From Skeletonema tropicum (taxonomy: Eukaryota > Bacillariophyta > Thalassiosirophyceae > Thalassiosirales > Thalassiosiraceae), in the NCBI GenBank assembly GCA_037178625.1, contig CM074133.1, positions 3,720,001 through 3,784,000 on the forward strand: a stretch of 64,000 bases of DNA, in the 5' to 3' direction. Made by a program: the position numbers and the translations under genes. This document shows, piece after piece, positions 28,801 through 39,600 of the stretch. Positions within the stretch are counted from its first letter, which is position 1. The number at the start of each line of letters is the position of its first letter. Below the pieces are notes generated by a model, which was not told the origin of the DNA, searched no databases, and saw nothing but the letters and a program-made list of their open reading frames with translations.

Positions 28801-29707
28801 ACGGGGGTAAAATCCCTCACATCACAACCTGTCAATCCATGCCAGCAGCTTTCGGGAAATTCACAATCTGCTGCACCATTTGGACAATGTGTTTCTAATG
28901 AGCATTTATTGATTGCTTGGAGGTATTCGCTGTTGAATATATGGGAGTAAGAAAGATATTGAGTCTCAGAAAGTTCATTGCGAATGTGATCTAAAAAGAG
29001 CAACACAGCAAAACAGATATAACGATTGCAGCAGAAAAAACTCACTATCCACAAAATTGATGATTCGAAGGATGATCCACCATCAACCCAACCGACGGGG
29101 CAGCAGTCGGATCAGTCGGTTTAAAGCTCGGACCAATCGTCGGCTGCGGACCAGTTGGCCTATCTGTCGTCTTTTGACACATTGTATCCCCGAAACAACT
29201 CTGACCAGGTGGGCAAACGTCATCCTCTCCATCAGGACACCATACTCCGCATGAATTCGATGCATCTGACCAATCTTTCCCACAAAAGAAGGATAATTTC
29301 GCTTTATTTTCACTACTTAGTGGACTGATTTTGGGCGGTAATACATTTGTAGGTTTCGGTGTAGGATCTCTGATAACACATGGAGTATTGAAGTAGCAGA
29401 GCATACCGGCAGGACATTCATCAATTGAACCGGAAGGACAGGGGTGTTTGCAGGATGTTGAGGCGTCTTGGAATCCGACTCCACAAAAGTTGTGATTATT
29501 ATTATTTGAGGGGAGTATTCGTTCTTTGTTTTGCTTGACGGTGAAACTTGTTGTTGCGTGATCCTCAGTATCAGCGTTGGTGATCGTACCTTCGACACCA
29601 ATTATTGTAACAACTCCGAAACTATTCGACGAGAGAAGACTCAATACCATAAATAATGATATCAGCCCAGCCCATCGTCTGTATCGAATATTATTTGTGA
29701 TCGTCAT
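25870..29707 (-). CDS. Secreted, modular Cys-rich protein with probable GPI anchor
   Basis: Three exons read on the minus strand: 29707-29046, 28929-28722 and 28635-25870 (an alternative acceptor at 28650 adds five residues). Introns are 116 bp (GTGAGT...CAACAG) and about 86 bp (GTAAGT...TTCAG). N-terminal signal peptide (RYRRWAGLISLFMVLSLLSS). Then come at least seven modules of the type FCG-x5-A-x3-C...CP-x-G...CP-x-G-x-x-C(F/W)-x4-C joined by Pro/Thr/Ser-rich linkers, such as FCGEDWAQANTC and FCGFSFQDAQSRC. A central globular domain follows (YTYEGFHSALLFYSNAG, NYFYLGGEQ, NLALFIAKMM), and a hydrophobic C-terminus after a Gly/Ser patch (LGGILICLLSLYHLH) suggests a GPI signal. I recall similar modules in diatom cell-surface or girdle-band type proteins, possibly chitin- or glycan-binding; that is an inference. 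The exon 1/2 join restores FCGYEYLQAINKC, a perfect module, which supports the splicing. Confidence 0.75.
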
Positions 29708-30234
29708 CTTGTAGCACCGCCGCAGAGCATTGCTTCCACAAAGCACAAAGATACGATGAATTCTTGAAGTAGCCTACTTATCGAACAACTCTAGATAAAG
29801 CGTCGTCAGCAAGAGCAACACCCTCATGTATTTTGTTGCTGGCTGCATCACCATCATCCATAGTGGCTACTCCTACTAGAGATAAAGCTATGCCATAACC
29901 ATGCATGCAAAAGCGAAGTGCTGTGTAGTGTGGTGTGTGGGAGGGGCTATTGTAATTATTCTAGGTTATTTCTGTGCTACGGTAACATTACTGGTCACAC
30001 TGGTATTAAACAAGAATTCCGCAGAGTGCGAAGTTCAATCAGTAGCCCGACTTTCTTGAGATAAGTATCTTTGCACCTGTGACAACCTGAGACCGAAACC
30101 GGAAGACTATGTCTACCAAGAGACCTGTACTGTAATGAGCTTTGCTACAGAGTCGACCGAGTTGAAATATTGCACAACATCAGCATCTACACCTTCCTTC
30201 CTATTCTTAGAAGTGTGCGAATTATTTATTCATG
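29708..30234. other. Intergenic region with dispersed repeat
   Basis: No gene. 29945-30015 (AGGTTATTTCTGTGCTACGG...CTGGTATTAAACAAGAA) is a near copy of 34930-34992, a short dispersed repeat of unknown type. Confidence 0.5.
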
Positions 30235-30700
30235 TATCTCTACTTTCCAATATCCACGGTCTATCACTTCAATCTTTGAACTTAAACGGTTACAACATGG
30301 GCATTTCATTTCCAAACTTCACACTTCTCAGATCCTGGGAATTCATCAATTTTCAACGCGGGGCCTCGAACGACTCACTCTTGGCCTCGTTCGATTCGAT
30401 TTTTAAATCTCCATTTACTGGCCAACAAGTGTACACGCACATACGCCAATCTAATGTCCACCATTCAGACGACCATATCTCCAAAAGTACGAAAGCCACA
30501 ACAGCGGACGAATATGTGGCTTAATCGCAAGAGGATGTAGAATATGATTCCGGTGCTATTTATGTGCTGACTAGTTCATTCGAGTGAGAAAAGATGAATT
30601 CCCGGGATCTGAGAAGTGTAGAACTTCATGTACATACTACTTATTGCGCGCAAGCATGTCACTATTGAGATATACATCCATATTGGGATGTTCAGATATT
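30235..30700. repeat. Imperfect inverted repeat (possible fold-back element)
   Basis: CACACTTCTCAGATCCTGGG...AATTCATC at 30321-30348 is matched inverted by GATGAATTCCCGGGATCTGA...GAAGTGT at 30593-30620. Weaker similarity extends outward over about 110 bp on both arms. The loop of about 245 bp has no gene. The right arm abuts the 3' end of MYND copy 6. Confidence 0.4.
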
Positions 30701-31731
30701 CAACTAAGCAAGCCTTTCCTCCGGAATTCTTCAGCTTCCCTCCGGAATTCTTCGGCTTCCTTCCTCTGTGGACTCTTGGTTTCATCTACAGCTGCCTGGT
30801 GTGCACGGAGAGTAGAAGTAAGTACCTCTTTTTCGACTAATCCTCCCTTGAATGCATCCATCAGTTCTTTGATTGAATCATCTTCCCCTTGTGTGGCAGC
30901 AATGATCCAATGTTTTATCGCTCTCTCAGAATTTTGGTTATTCCATTCGTGAGCTCCCAGATTGTATCTAGCTTTGGGATGACCGCCAATAACAGCCTCT
31001 TCCAGATGGTAAATTTCCTTCGATGTATTCATCTCAACGCCTTTACCATCATGATACATAATTGACAGTTGATAATGCGCGTCTACATCTCCCAAATTGA
31101 CAGCCTTTTTCCAATACTCGAATGCTCTCCTAAAATTCCCCTCATCGTATTCATCTGCTCCTTGGTGGCACAGCGCAACTGGATCATTCGCTTCTATTCT
31201 TTTCATTATGGCTTTAACGCGCTCTTCCTTTGTTTTGAACATGGCTTTTCGGCAAAACGGACAGGATGGATTCAATGACGCTTTCACCTCTCTGATCATA
31301 TTGGTATAACAGCACCCGTTACAAATCATTGTACAGCAGCACGCCTGCAGAGTAGATTTCCCTAACTCAAGCGGCAGAGGTAAACAGCAGATTGGGCAGT
31401 CCCCGAGATGAGTACTCTCTGGTTGTTTAAATAATAATTCCTCACGTAATTCGGCCGCTCGCTTCTTACGCTTACAGTCTTCTTCGTGGTGTGCTTTGTG
31501 CTCCTTTTGACATTTACTGCTGCAGTGTTTTACGAGATCGCAATCATCACATTTTTTCAATTTAATTTCATCAATCTCTTCGATGCCACACGAGGCACAG
31601 CAGGATTGATCTGCAGTTGTAGTAGAATTGCCTTTGTCAGGTGCGCTCTCGAAATAATATACCAACGCAATAATTAGACAGGGACAAACGATCCAAAAAT
31701 CAATGCCGATGAAGAAAGAAGGAATGTCCAT
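30700..31731 (-). CDS. MYND-RING-Sel1 protein with N-terminal membrane anchor, copy 6
   Basis: 343 residues. It differs from the standard copies by a 35-residue N-terminal extension MDIPSFFIGIDFWIVCPCLI that continues hydrophobic to ALVYYF: one transmembrane helix or signal anchor. MYND, RING-like (CPICCLPLPLELG ... CCCTMICNGC ... CPFCRK) and Sel1 parts are intact. The C-terminus has a tandem duplication EAEEFRREAEEFRRK, coded by two copies of CCGGAATTCTTCRGCTTCC. Copies 9 and 10 carry the same anchor, so an anchored subfamily exists. Its upstream region is interrupted by a 1.5-kb TIR element. Confidence 0.87.
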   Translation of the reverse strand: MDIPSFFIGIDFWIVCPCLIIALVYYFESAPDKGNSTTTADQSCCASCGIEEIDEIKLKKCDDCDLVKHCSSKCQKEHKAHHEEDCKRKKRAAELREELLFKQPESTHLGDCPICCLPLPLELGKSTLQACCCTMICNGCCYTNMIREVKASLNPSCPFCRKAMFKTKEERVKAIMKRIEANDPVALCHQGADEYDEGNFRRAFEYWKKAVNLGDVDAHYQLSIMYHDGKGVEMNTSKEIYHLEEAVIGGHPKARYNLGAHEWNNQNSERAIKHWIIAATQGEDDSIKELMDAFKGGLVEKEVLTSTLRAHQAAVDETKSPQRKEAEEFRREAEEFRRKGLLS

Positions 31732-31864
31732 TGTTTCCTCCGTCGGTAGCCTTGCAGTACAGTACTAATTCAGCCGTCTATCTGCAGGCCGCCAGCGGAT
31801 TTGAAAATGATTCTGTATCGTGTCATGACATTACTTATTTTTTCATCTATGTCATTGGTTGCTC

Positions 31865-33363
31865 GTTGCTAGTCGGCGCGTCATTCGTCGCATGCGACGA
31901 TGCGGCGTCGCACGGATAGAAAAGCCGATATCGAACACAAAAAGCGTCATTTTGGACAGAAACAGGTATTTTTCACCCCAACAACCAGCCAAATCTTGTT
32001 GCGTCGCAGAAAATCTGGCATTACTACGCCAATATTGGCCAATAATATGCCGATGCTTTAAGCTGAAAGACTAATAACTTTCTATTTATATCGTTTGGAA
32101 TGCATCTTCAGCGTTTGGTGGTGGTGCTCCGTTCAATTGCGTCGATATTTGCTGTAATCACGCACAAACACTAAAAAAATCTTGAAAAAGTGCATCTGAC
32201 ATGACAAATCCGATGGCAAACCATAGCATTATCTTTCCCTTACACCCTCCACAACACTAAGAAGACTCTCCCTTACCCAATTTTTCACGCTGATTCCAAT
32301 TATGTAAGCTGCAGCGTCCAATTCAAAGTAGTTTTGATGATAATTGCGGGTGACGCACATACACATGAATGTCTGCACATATCGGGCATGTCATGAAATG
32401 CTCATGTTTATGTAACTTAGACAACATGATAGTAGTATATCATTAATAACTCCTTCTATATTCTATGATACTTGTTCAGTTTACTCGGATTTATTATTTA
32501 CACGCAACATCTACGCCATCATGGAGTTTTATATCGATCATTCGGCCTCCCATTTCATGAGACTTTGTAGGAAAGCCACTGATAACAGTTATAACGTTTG
32601 TCCCCAACCACAGCAAAAGGCGCACAATAGATGGCTGATGATTTAATGAGGTGAAAGGTCCCAATTGTACATGGAGAAGACGTTAATATCATGCCACAAC
32701 ACTTGTGTAGGCGACTGCTGGTGGGCCGGCTTCTCATAACCCACAATCATTAGTATTCCAGGAAACCGAGAGTTGTAGTAGTCACTGTGGTAATATGAAG
32801 CAGTCCAGCTTGACAACTTTGATTATCATATAGTAGACAAGACCTCTATGATCCATGGTGTGGTTTCAACATGTTTTGTGTCAGATATATACCACTATTG
32901 ACTGAGATAAATTGTGGAAATCTTTCTTAATCGACGACATAGATTTGATATGTTGGATAGGCATTGCATGAGACCCACACCCGGTTAATTAGCGCATATT
33001 CCGTCCATATATATAATATTGGTCGCCAATACAAACTTTTTTGCCGTTTAATGGACCGCAACGACGCCTTCGTGCTATTGGCTACATGTGCTCTGGGCGG
33101 AAGGGGGTGAAAATCACCACCGCTATTGTGGCGGTCAAACGTTTCTTTTTGCTGAATATGGCGAGCCGCCGATTGAACCATTGAATTCAGCGTCAAAAAA
33201 TGGTCTAGTAACTACATTAGTACTTTGGAATGTCGACATTTAATTGTGTAATGAGGGTAGTAGGGTGGGAGGCCTCATGGTGCACAGCTCTTTTTTGCGT
33301 CGCAAAGAGTGATTTTGGATTTGCGACGTATGGCGCCTTTGCGACGAATGGCGCGCCGACTAG
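31865..33363. mobile_element. Non-autonomous DNA transposon with about 23-bp TIRs
   Basis: CTAGTCGGCGCGTCATTCGT at 31869 onward and the inverted match ACGAATGGCGCGCCGACTAG ending at 33363 form imperfect terminal inverted repeats of about 23 bp (TIR sequence continues to TCGCA on both sides). GTTGCTC lies at 31858-31864 and again right after the right end at 33364-33370, a likely target duplication, although an extra GTTG at the left end makes the exact border uncertain. No coding frame inside. Sequences outside the two ends join up when compared with the paralogous region at 61335-61415, which lacks the element. Confidence 0.55.
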
Positions 33364-33370
33364 GTTGCTC

Positions 33371-33816
33371 ATGCTTGATGCTTGATGATACAGCGCGCTA
33401 AAAATGAGATGGCTATCTTACCCTCAGCCAGCTGCCAGCTCTACTTTTAGGTGGGCCTTCCAGTCCTTCAGTTGCCAGTTGCCAGTTGCCATTGTATCGT
33501 TTTCATTGGCTGACTTTGCTGAGTAGTAGAATATTGCAAAGAATATGGAGAAAAGAAAGCATTGGCTTACGAAATGCAACATCAACCTCGCAATTGCTGC
33601 CTCCGCTTGCTTCAAAAATCAGCCCAAAACATTTTGATTTACAATATCATGTCATTATAATTTTGATAATTCGTCCTTGGCCATATCCCTCTACGAAGCC
33701 TTGGTTGCATCGACGGACAGCGGTATGGTCATGATGTGCGTGGAGAGCAGCTGAAAGAACTTTTTTGCTGACACAGGAAGTTGCAGGATAGAAGGTTGTT
33801 CGAAACAGTTAATTAT
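33371..33816. other. Upstream repeat shared by the anchored MYND copies, then spacer
   Basis: The minus strand of 33371-33440 (GAGGGTAAGATAGCCATCTC...ATTTTTAGCGCGCTGTATCATC) is the distal promoter region of copy 6 and is shared with 50285-50400 and 61330-61370. The remainder up to copy 7 shows no gene. CAGTTGC is tandemly repeated at 33465-33490. Confidence 0.55.
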
Positions 33817-34710
33817 CTAAAACACAGGGAGTCTTCTCTCAATCTCTTTAGCTGCCTCCCTCTGCGGACTCTTGGTTGCATCTACAGCAGCCTGGTGTGC
33901 ACGGAAAACAGCAGTCAGTGCCTCTTTTTCCACAAATCCCCCCTTAAATGCATCCATCAGTCTTTTGATAGATTCGTCAAATCCCTGCGTGGCAGAGATG
34001 ATCCAATGTTTCACTGCTCTCTCAGTATTGCCATTTTCGTATTCATTCACTCCAAGAACATGTCTAGCGTTGGGAAGCCCTCCGATAGCTGCCTCTTCCA
34101 AATGATACATTCCCTTCCCATTATCCTCCTCAACGCCTTCTCCGCAAATATACAACCTTGCAAGTTGACTATGCGCATCAGCATCTCCCAACTCAGCAGC
34201 CTTTGTGAAATACTCAACTGATTTGAAATACTCTCCTCTAGTGCGCTGCACCTTTCCTTGTTGGTTCAAAGCAACTGGATCATTCGCCTCTATTCTTTTC
34301 ATAATTAGTTTGTTGGCTTCTTCATCCGTTTTGGGCACAGGTTTTCGACAGAATGGGCACGATGCCTTTAATGATGCTTCCTCCTCACGTAAATAATTAG
34401 CATACATACAGCCTTTGCAAATGAGTTTACTGCAACAATGATGTAAGAAAGATTTCGCATGATCAAGCGGCAGAGGGATCATGCAGATCGGGCAGTCCCC
34501 AAAAAAGCGGTTTTCCGGTTGCTTGAACAATAATTCGTCTCGCAATTCAGCCGCTCTTTTCTTGCACTCTTCTTCATGTTGTGCTTCATGGTCCTTCTGG
34601 CATTCATCGCTGCAATATTTCACGAGATCGCAAGCAGCGCACTCCTTCATTATGATGTAATCAACTTCAGCGATACCACATGAAGCACAACTTGTGTCTT
34701 CTGAACTCAT
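33817..34710 (-). CDS. MYND-RING-Sel1 protein, copy 7
   Basis: 297 residues, intact. Short N-terminus (MSSEDTSCASCGIAEVD), MYND finger with DLVKYCSDEC, RING-like finger CPICMIPLPLD ... CCSKLICKGC ... CPFCRK, Sel1 region AELGDADAHSQLARLYICGEG and the standard tail AHQAAVDATKSPQREAA. All zinc ligands present. The family 5' element is not evident upstream, so its promoter may differ. Confidence 0.87.
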   Translation of the reverse strand: MSSEDTSCASCGIAEVDYIIMKECAACDLVKYCSDECQKDHEAQHEEECKKRAAELRDELLFKQPENRFFGDCPICMIPLPLDHAKSFLHHCCSKLICKGCMYANYLREEEASLKASCPFCRKPVPKTDEEANKLIMKRIEANDPVALNQQGKVQRTRGEYFKSVEYFTKAAELGDADAHSQLARLYICGEGVEEDNGKGMYHLEEAAIGGLPNARHVLGVNEYENGNTERAVKHWIISATQGFDESIKRLMDAFKGGFVEKEALTAVFRAHQAAVDATKSPQREAAKEIERRLPVF

Positions 34711-34962
34711 TTTGAACCAGTGCTTCTGCTCAAAACATATATATTAATATTTTATGCCGTGGGTGTCAGTATCGTGTGCGTAGTGTGTAGCAATATGAGA
34801 GGTCACAGGCGAGGGTTGTGGTTGTGTGGGTTACAGAAAATGATCGTTTCATGTCATAACAACATCGAACATGTCCATCTTCTAGTCGGTCATTGCCTGT
34901 GTGTGTGGGGCAGTGTGGGGCTATGTAGGTGGGGCTTTAGGTTAGTTCTGTGCTACGGTAAA
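34711..34962. other. Spacer with dispersed repeat
   Basis: GTGTGGGGCTATGTAGGTGG and the following TTAGGTTAGTTCTGTGCTAC (to 34992) repeat the sequence seen near 29945-30015. No gene. Confidence 0.4.
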
Positions 34963-35780
34963 CTACGTATCACTGGTATTGTAAACAAGAAAAGTATCTG
35001 TAGATGGCTGTGAAGACTCTTGAGTCGACTGAGAGCTACTTCTTTGTGAAATAGATCTGCCACCTGTACTGTGTAATAAATATGAAATTTGGTCATCATT
35101 AAGTGACGACGCTGTTATCGGGCCATTGTTGCTCTCATAGAGTGCTTGAATGGCAGCTAGTCCTGCCGAGCCGTTTGCCTTACAAACCGTTCTCCCGAAT
35201 ATTTGTGTGTAGTAGGTGCTTGGGTCAGGGCTTTTGTAGGATCCCCCGTAGTGATAGTTTCTTTGTTTTGATTTCCAAATTGAGTCGGCTCGTTCTAGGA
35301 TGTTTGATGGGGTTCTAGTGAATGCTTGGTGAGCCATGTTGGAGGCGTTTGGGAATTTGGACTTGTCGATGTTGTGGAGTGTTTTGTAGTCGCTGGGTGG
35401 AGGTGTGCCATATAGGAAGTAATTTATTGTGGGGCCGAAGAGGCCTAGTGGGCTGATGGCGAAAGGGAGTAGTTGCATGTTATCTTAGTAAAGTTCTCCG
35501 ATGATTTGTTCTCCGGTGAGTGTTATTTGTGATGAGCTGTCGGTGCGTGATGCCTTTGAACCTCTGCCTCTTTGAAACTTGCTCTTCTCTGCCGAAAGGA
35601 GTGACGCGACGATATTGTTTGATTTAGCGTTACTTCCACCTCGGGATGGAGAAGGGCAGGTGTCGGAGTTGCATGTGACCATGTCAAATCCAATTTTTGA
35701 TAGTTTGCATCTGAAGTGACTCTCGTTTGAGACTATTGGGAGGGTGAAATGGGTGTCGAATGGTTTAATGTTGGATTTTT
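34963..35780 (-). pseudogene. Retroelement ORF remnant (C-terminal part), frameshifted
   Basis: Two adjacent minus frames: one open from about 35780 to 35485 (FDTHFTLPIVSNESHFRCKL ... ITLTGEQIIGELY), the next from ATG 35478 to 34963 (LPFAISPLGLFGPTINYFLY ... RNYHYGGSYKSPDPSTYYTQ). The sequence style (a 'PFA-SP-G-GP...FLYG' segment followed by a NYHYGGSY segment) matches what I remember of the C-terminal ends of reverse-transcriptase-type ORFs repeated in diatom genomes, but no RT domain is present here. Frames are out of phase at 35478-35487. Treat as a truncated repeat-derived fragment. Confidence 0.4.
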
Positions 35781-35901
35781 TGATGCTGCGCGGACTAAGC
35801 CTGGGTGCTGCGGGAAATTACAGTTTGGTAGTTTTCTTACGTAAGTACTGTATCGGTACTGATGCTACTTACGTACTTTTTTTTTTTTGAATTTCTCGTA
35901 C

Positions 35902-36004
35902 TCACTTTACATGCTCAACCGAAAAATGTAAAGTGAGTCCGACTACGAGTTCGTACTCAGCCTCACTTTACATGAGCGATTTCGTACTCGGCCTCACTTT
36001 ACAT
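35902..36004. repeat. Four copies of TCACTTTACAT, one inverted
   Basis: TCACTTTACAT occurs at 35902-35912, inverted at 35926-35936, and again at 35963-35973 and 35993-36004, each with a neighbouring CGTACTC. The first pair forms an 11-bp stem with a 13-base loop. The cluster lies 170 bp before a Harbinger-like transposase remnant, so it may be the subterminal region of that transposon. Confidence 0.6.
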
Positions 36005-36171
36005 AGTGACGAAGGTGGCATCATGAGCAATGGCTGTTTGCAACGATATAGGAACCCCTCCAATCCCCCCTCATTCAGATAACATTATTACCTACCCCCC
36101 TCGCTCTGATTCCACCGCAGCCGCCGCTCCCGCCGTTGGCGTTGGGTGGTATTAATTATTATATTTTTATT

Positions 36172-36612
36172 ATGAAAGACCCATCGCCACAAGTTTTCGT
36201 CACTGCAGTGAACTTGGATTCCAACCGCAAATACGTGCTTCCATTCAACGATGTCCAGGAGCGCCGGTGGAAACATTTTTATGGGGTGTTGCCGGATCTT
36301 TGCTGTATCATATGGCGAAAATTAGATGCCCACAACTCAATCCACGGAGGTGATTTCAAACATCTCATGTGGGCTCTTTATTTTCTCAAGGTTTATGGTA
36401 AGGAGGAAGATAACTCGAATTATTCAGGTGGAGTGGACGAGAAGACATTCCGGAAATGGACGCATATTTTTGTTGAAGCTATTTCCTTTCTAGAATCATC
36501 AGTGGTGAGTGTCGTTTCTTTCCTATTTGTAACTCATATTTCCCCTCAATGACCTCATCTCCCACTTTCCCCTTGTCTTCATGCCCTGCGACAGATAATC
36601 TGGGACGCATAA
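36172..36612 (+). pseudogene. PIF/Harbinger-like transposase, N-terminal remnant
   Basis: Exon 1 (36172-36504) reads ERRWKHFYGVLPDLCCIIWR, then HLMWALYFLKVYGKEE and VDEKTFRKWTHIFVEAISFL. This is the N-terminal pattern 'F-GV-P-C--IW...LLWAL-FLK-Y...DEKTFRKW...AI--L' of plant/diatom Harbinger-type transposases (DDE superfamily). A 90-bp intron with GTGAGT donor and GCGACAG acceptor (36505-36594) joins to IIW as expected, but the frame stops two codons later. The catalytic domain is missing, so the copy is dead. Start chosen at the first ATG in frame. Confidence 0.55.
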
Positions 36613-39600
36613 ATAATGTCACAAGCAAATAGGACCGGTATTGATTGTGCAACTAGAGCCAGAAGAGACCACTAGGAACACGGATATCATGGTGACTAAG
36701 CTTAAGAGCTAAAGAAGTGGGCTATTCCCAAAGGTGATGAAGGAGCACCAACGTGCGACGTCATCTTGTGTGAGAGGATCAATCACGGGTTCTCACCGTG
36801 GTTGCTACTTGACACGTGTGAACAGGAAGAATGACTGTCATAACGGTATTGGGATACCAGAAGAGAGTCATATCCTGTGACATTCTCCCCCGAACTTGTG
36901 TGAACCAAAAACGAGCTGTCAAGACTGGAAAACCCATGGCAAGCCATCCGGATAAAAAACCAGTCTAACAGATAGAAACCAAAACCCAACTTGGGAAAAA
37001 AAGACCTCCAGGCTATGTCAATTTCGATCGAATCAAGGACGTAAGTTCTTTTGTGATATTAGAGCAACCAAATGTACTTTCCTTGACATCGGTTGTGTGT
37101 GCATAGGATTTGGCCAAGACGTCGTTGTTTAACGTTCAGTTTCCATTTCCAATTCGAATAATTTCTCTATACACACCCCCTGTACTCCTCAATACTATGG
37201 GGTCTTTATCAATTGTTGTAGCGCTCACTAGACTAAACTAACTGAGGCTCGTTTTTGTATCGTACAGTTCCTTTCGTGTCAACTTCAGTCGCGTGAAGAA
37301 GAGACCTCCGTTGGAGTCTCTGCTTTCGGCAGATTTAAGACTTTAAAAACGGCTAGATCAAAGCCTACGAACCAAATCAGTATTTGGGATCGCGACGCTT
37401 CGAAGTTCTTTCGAGCGTTTGGAACTATCCACCAATTTCTTTCGGCAGCGGCCATCCTGGCGACCAGAGTATAACAAGTGTCTATCTTGGACAACGCTTT
37501 ACTGGCTTCGCAAGGCTGCGTTAAACGGTGTGGTACGAAGAGACCAGATTGTCTTCCGGCTGCATTCGGATTTGACGATCGGGCTGCATCAACAGGTTCA
37601 CAAGTGACTCTGTTTTTGCGGCAGTAGTACTGCGGTGGGTGCATTGTAATTGTAACAAGGACATATTGCACTCCGTCCAGAGAGGTTGTATCATCTCTGT
37701 ATTCTTGAATATCGTGACTTACGTGTTGGAAGAGTATCACTGGCTTCATGTGCATTCATCACTTCTGCCTAAAACGATTTAATCAAGAGTCTTGAAGAAC
37801 AGGTAGAGAGTCCGCTTGAACTTCACTTGAAGTGTGAGAAGAGGAGTCACTCTATCTCGCGGATTCACCAACATCCCGTTCGAATCTTTGGTAGTGGGAA
37901 AGTCAACCACTTTGAACGAGCCGTGGAAGGTCGATCATAGTTTCACACATAATAATGGCAATTTGAATGTTGCAAAGGGGTAAGCGCATCCTGAGCTCCC
38001 TCCTCAGCCTTCTTTGGCACCTCTACCTCAATCGAATCTAATATCAGATCAGACGATAGGGCAACAACAACTGCATGCACAACTGCATAACTTCCTGATA
38101 AAATAAGCGTACTTGCATCAGTACCTGTCAGAACCTCGTTGACGTAAAGTGCGTTCTTACGATCCATCGGCCTAAGGCACAAAACGGTCGTGATATACCA
38201 GATCCCCTAAGCAAGGTCTTGGATCTTGGATTGAAGAGCTGCCGGAATCACCACAGAGGTATCTCCTTTTGCATCGTTGCATAGGCTCTGCATACATCAT
38301 CTCTGTCGAAGATCATTAGAATATTTCTCGATCCCATTAGAATGTTGCGGCAGGTCCAGGAACATACGTAGCTAGCTTTGCTTCATCAACGTTTATATCA
38401 GAACACTATCTTCTACTTCCATGTCGTGTGTGACTATGCGCAGTCACAAGAGCTTACCATTTGTCTTCGTCATCTTTAGATCAGCCACTCAAAGAGCTGC
38501 TGTCTTCCCAAGTCTGCATTATAACAGCGCACTCCAATGAGCTGCTGTCGGTACCTCTTCCTTTGTAGGTGTGGCATGTGTCGTGAAGGATGACGCTGTC
38601 AAACGCTGGTAATGTATGTACTACTTTCCTTTACGCTGAAGCATCACACCCTCGACCACTGAGGATCTCAACTGAGGCAGCGCAGCCTCGCTAGCACTAG
38701 CCCCGTCGCAGTCGTAATATCTTCCCCTTGCAATTAGTTTGAGGTTGATTTGATAAATATGAGTAGAGATTGTCTCCCGGAGGGTATGGCGGCCCTCGCC
38801 CTGTCTTTAGACCGGAAGAACTCCAGGCACAAATGCCGAGAGGAGGTGATAGCACATTACTCACCCGCACTCCGACACGCGCCCTTGAACTTCTTTTCGA
38901 AGTTCAAGCTTCATCACTTCATCTCCTGTTGTGCACCACGACAGATGCCAGTCGATGAGTGTCTTCAAGAATCGATACTCCCCCAAGCCTTGCGCTTGAA
39001 TGAAGTAAGCTCAGCCAAAATGCCGATCAACTCTGAATTTGGAAACGCCTTAGACATGCATCTAGTCGCTGGCGATTGATCATGGGAACGCTTCCTTGTT
39101 TGGTCAGCATCCCTCCTCCCCGTACCATATTGACCGAATTTCGAGGAGGCCCCACATTTGCCACTAAAAGCAGCGGAGCAGATCTATTGGTAGTCTTGGT
39201 ACAACACACAAGAACTAAGATGGCAACCACCATCGTCGAAAGAACAATTTCCAGACGGTGTATCCAAGTGTTAGTCACTTCCTGGGCATGGTAAGTGTCT
39301 TTTGCAGCATTTACTTGGAAGCCTCGAGAACTGCCTTGAGCACGCTTCTCTCTTATTTGATCATTATTACCTGCGTTGTGTACACCAAACAACAGGTCGT
39401 TCCGATAGATTTAAACACTTTCTCATCATGTATTACAACATTTCAGTAGAAGATGTCCGGGTGCAAGTGTAGCTCCCTCGATGGCCTGCTCTGTACTGAA
39501 CCCTCCATGACGCAGGCTTGGCGAGCTCTGTCCCATCTGAGTATCCAATAATCAGGTCACCGAACTATGAACGAAATTTACCATCAGCCGATGAATGTCT

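Noticed and set aside
30135..30524. 129-codon plus-strand frame
   Set aside because: Lies in the left arm of an imperfect inverted repeat and shows no protein-like features.
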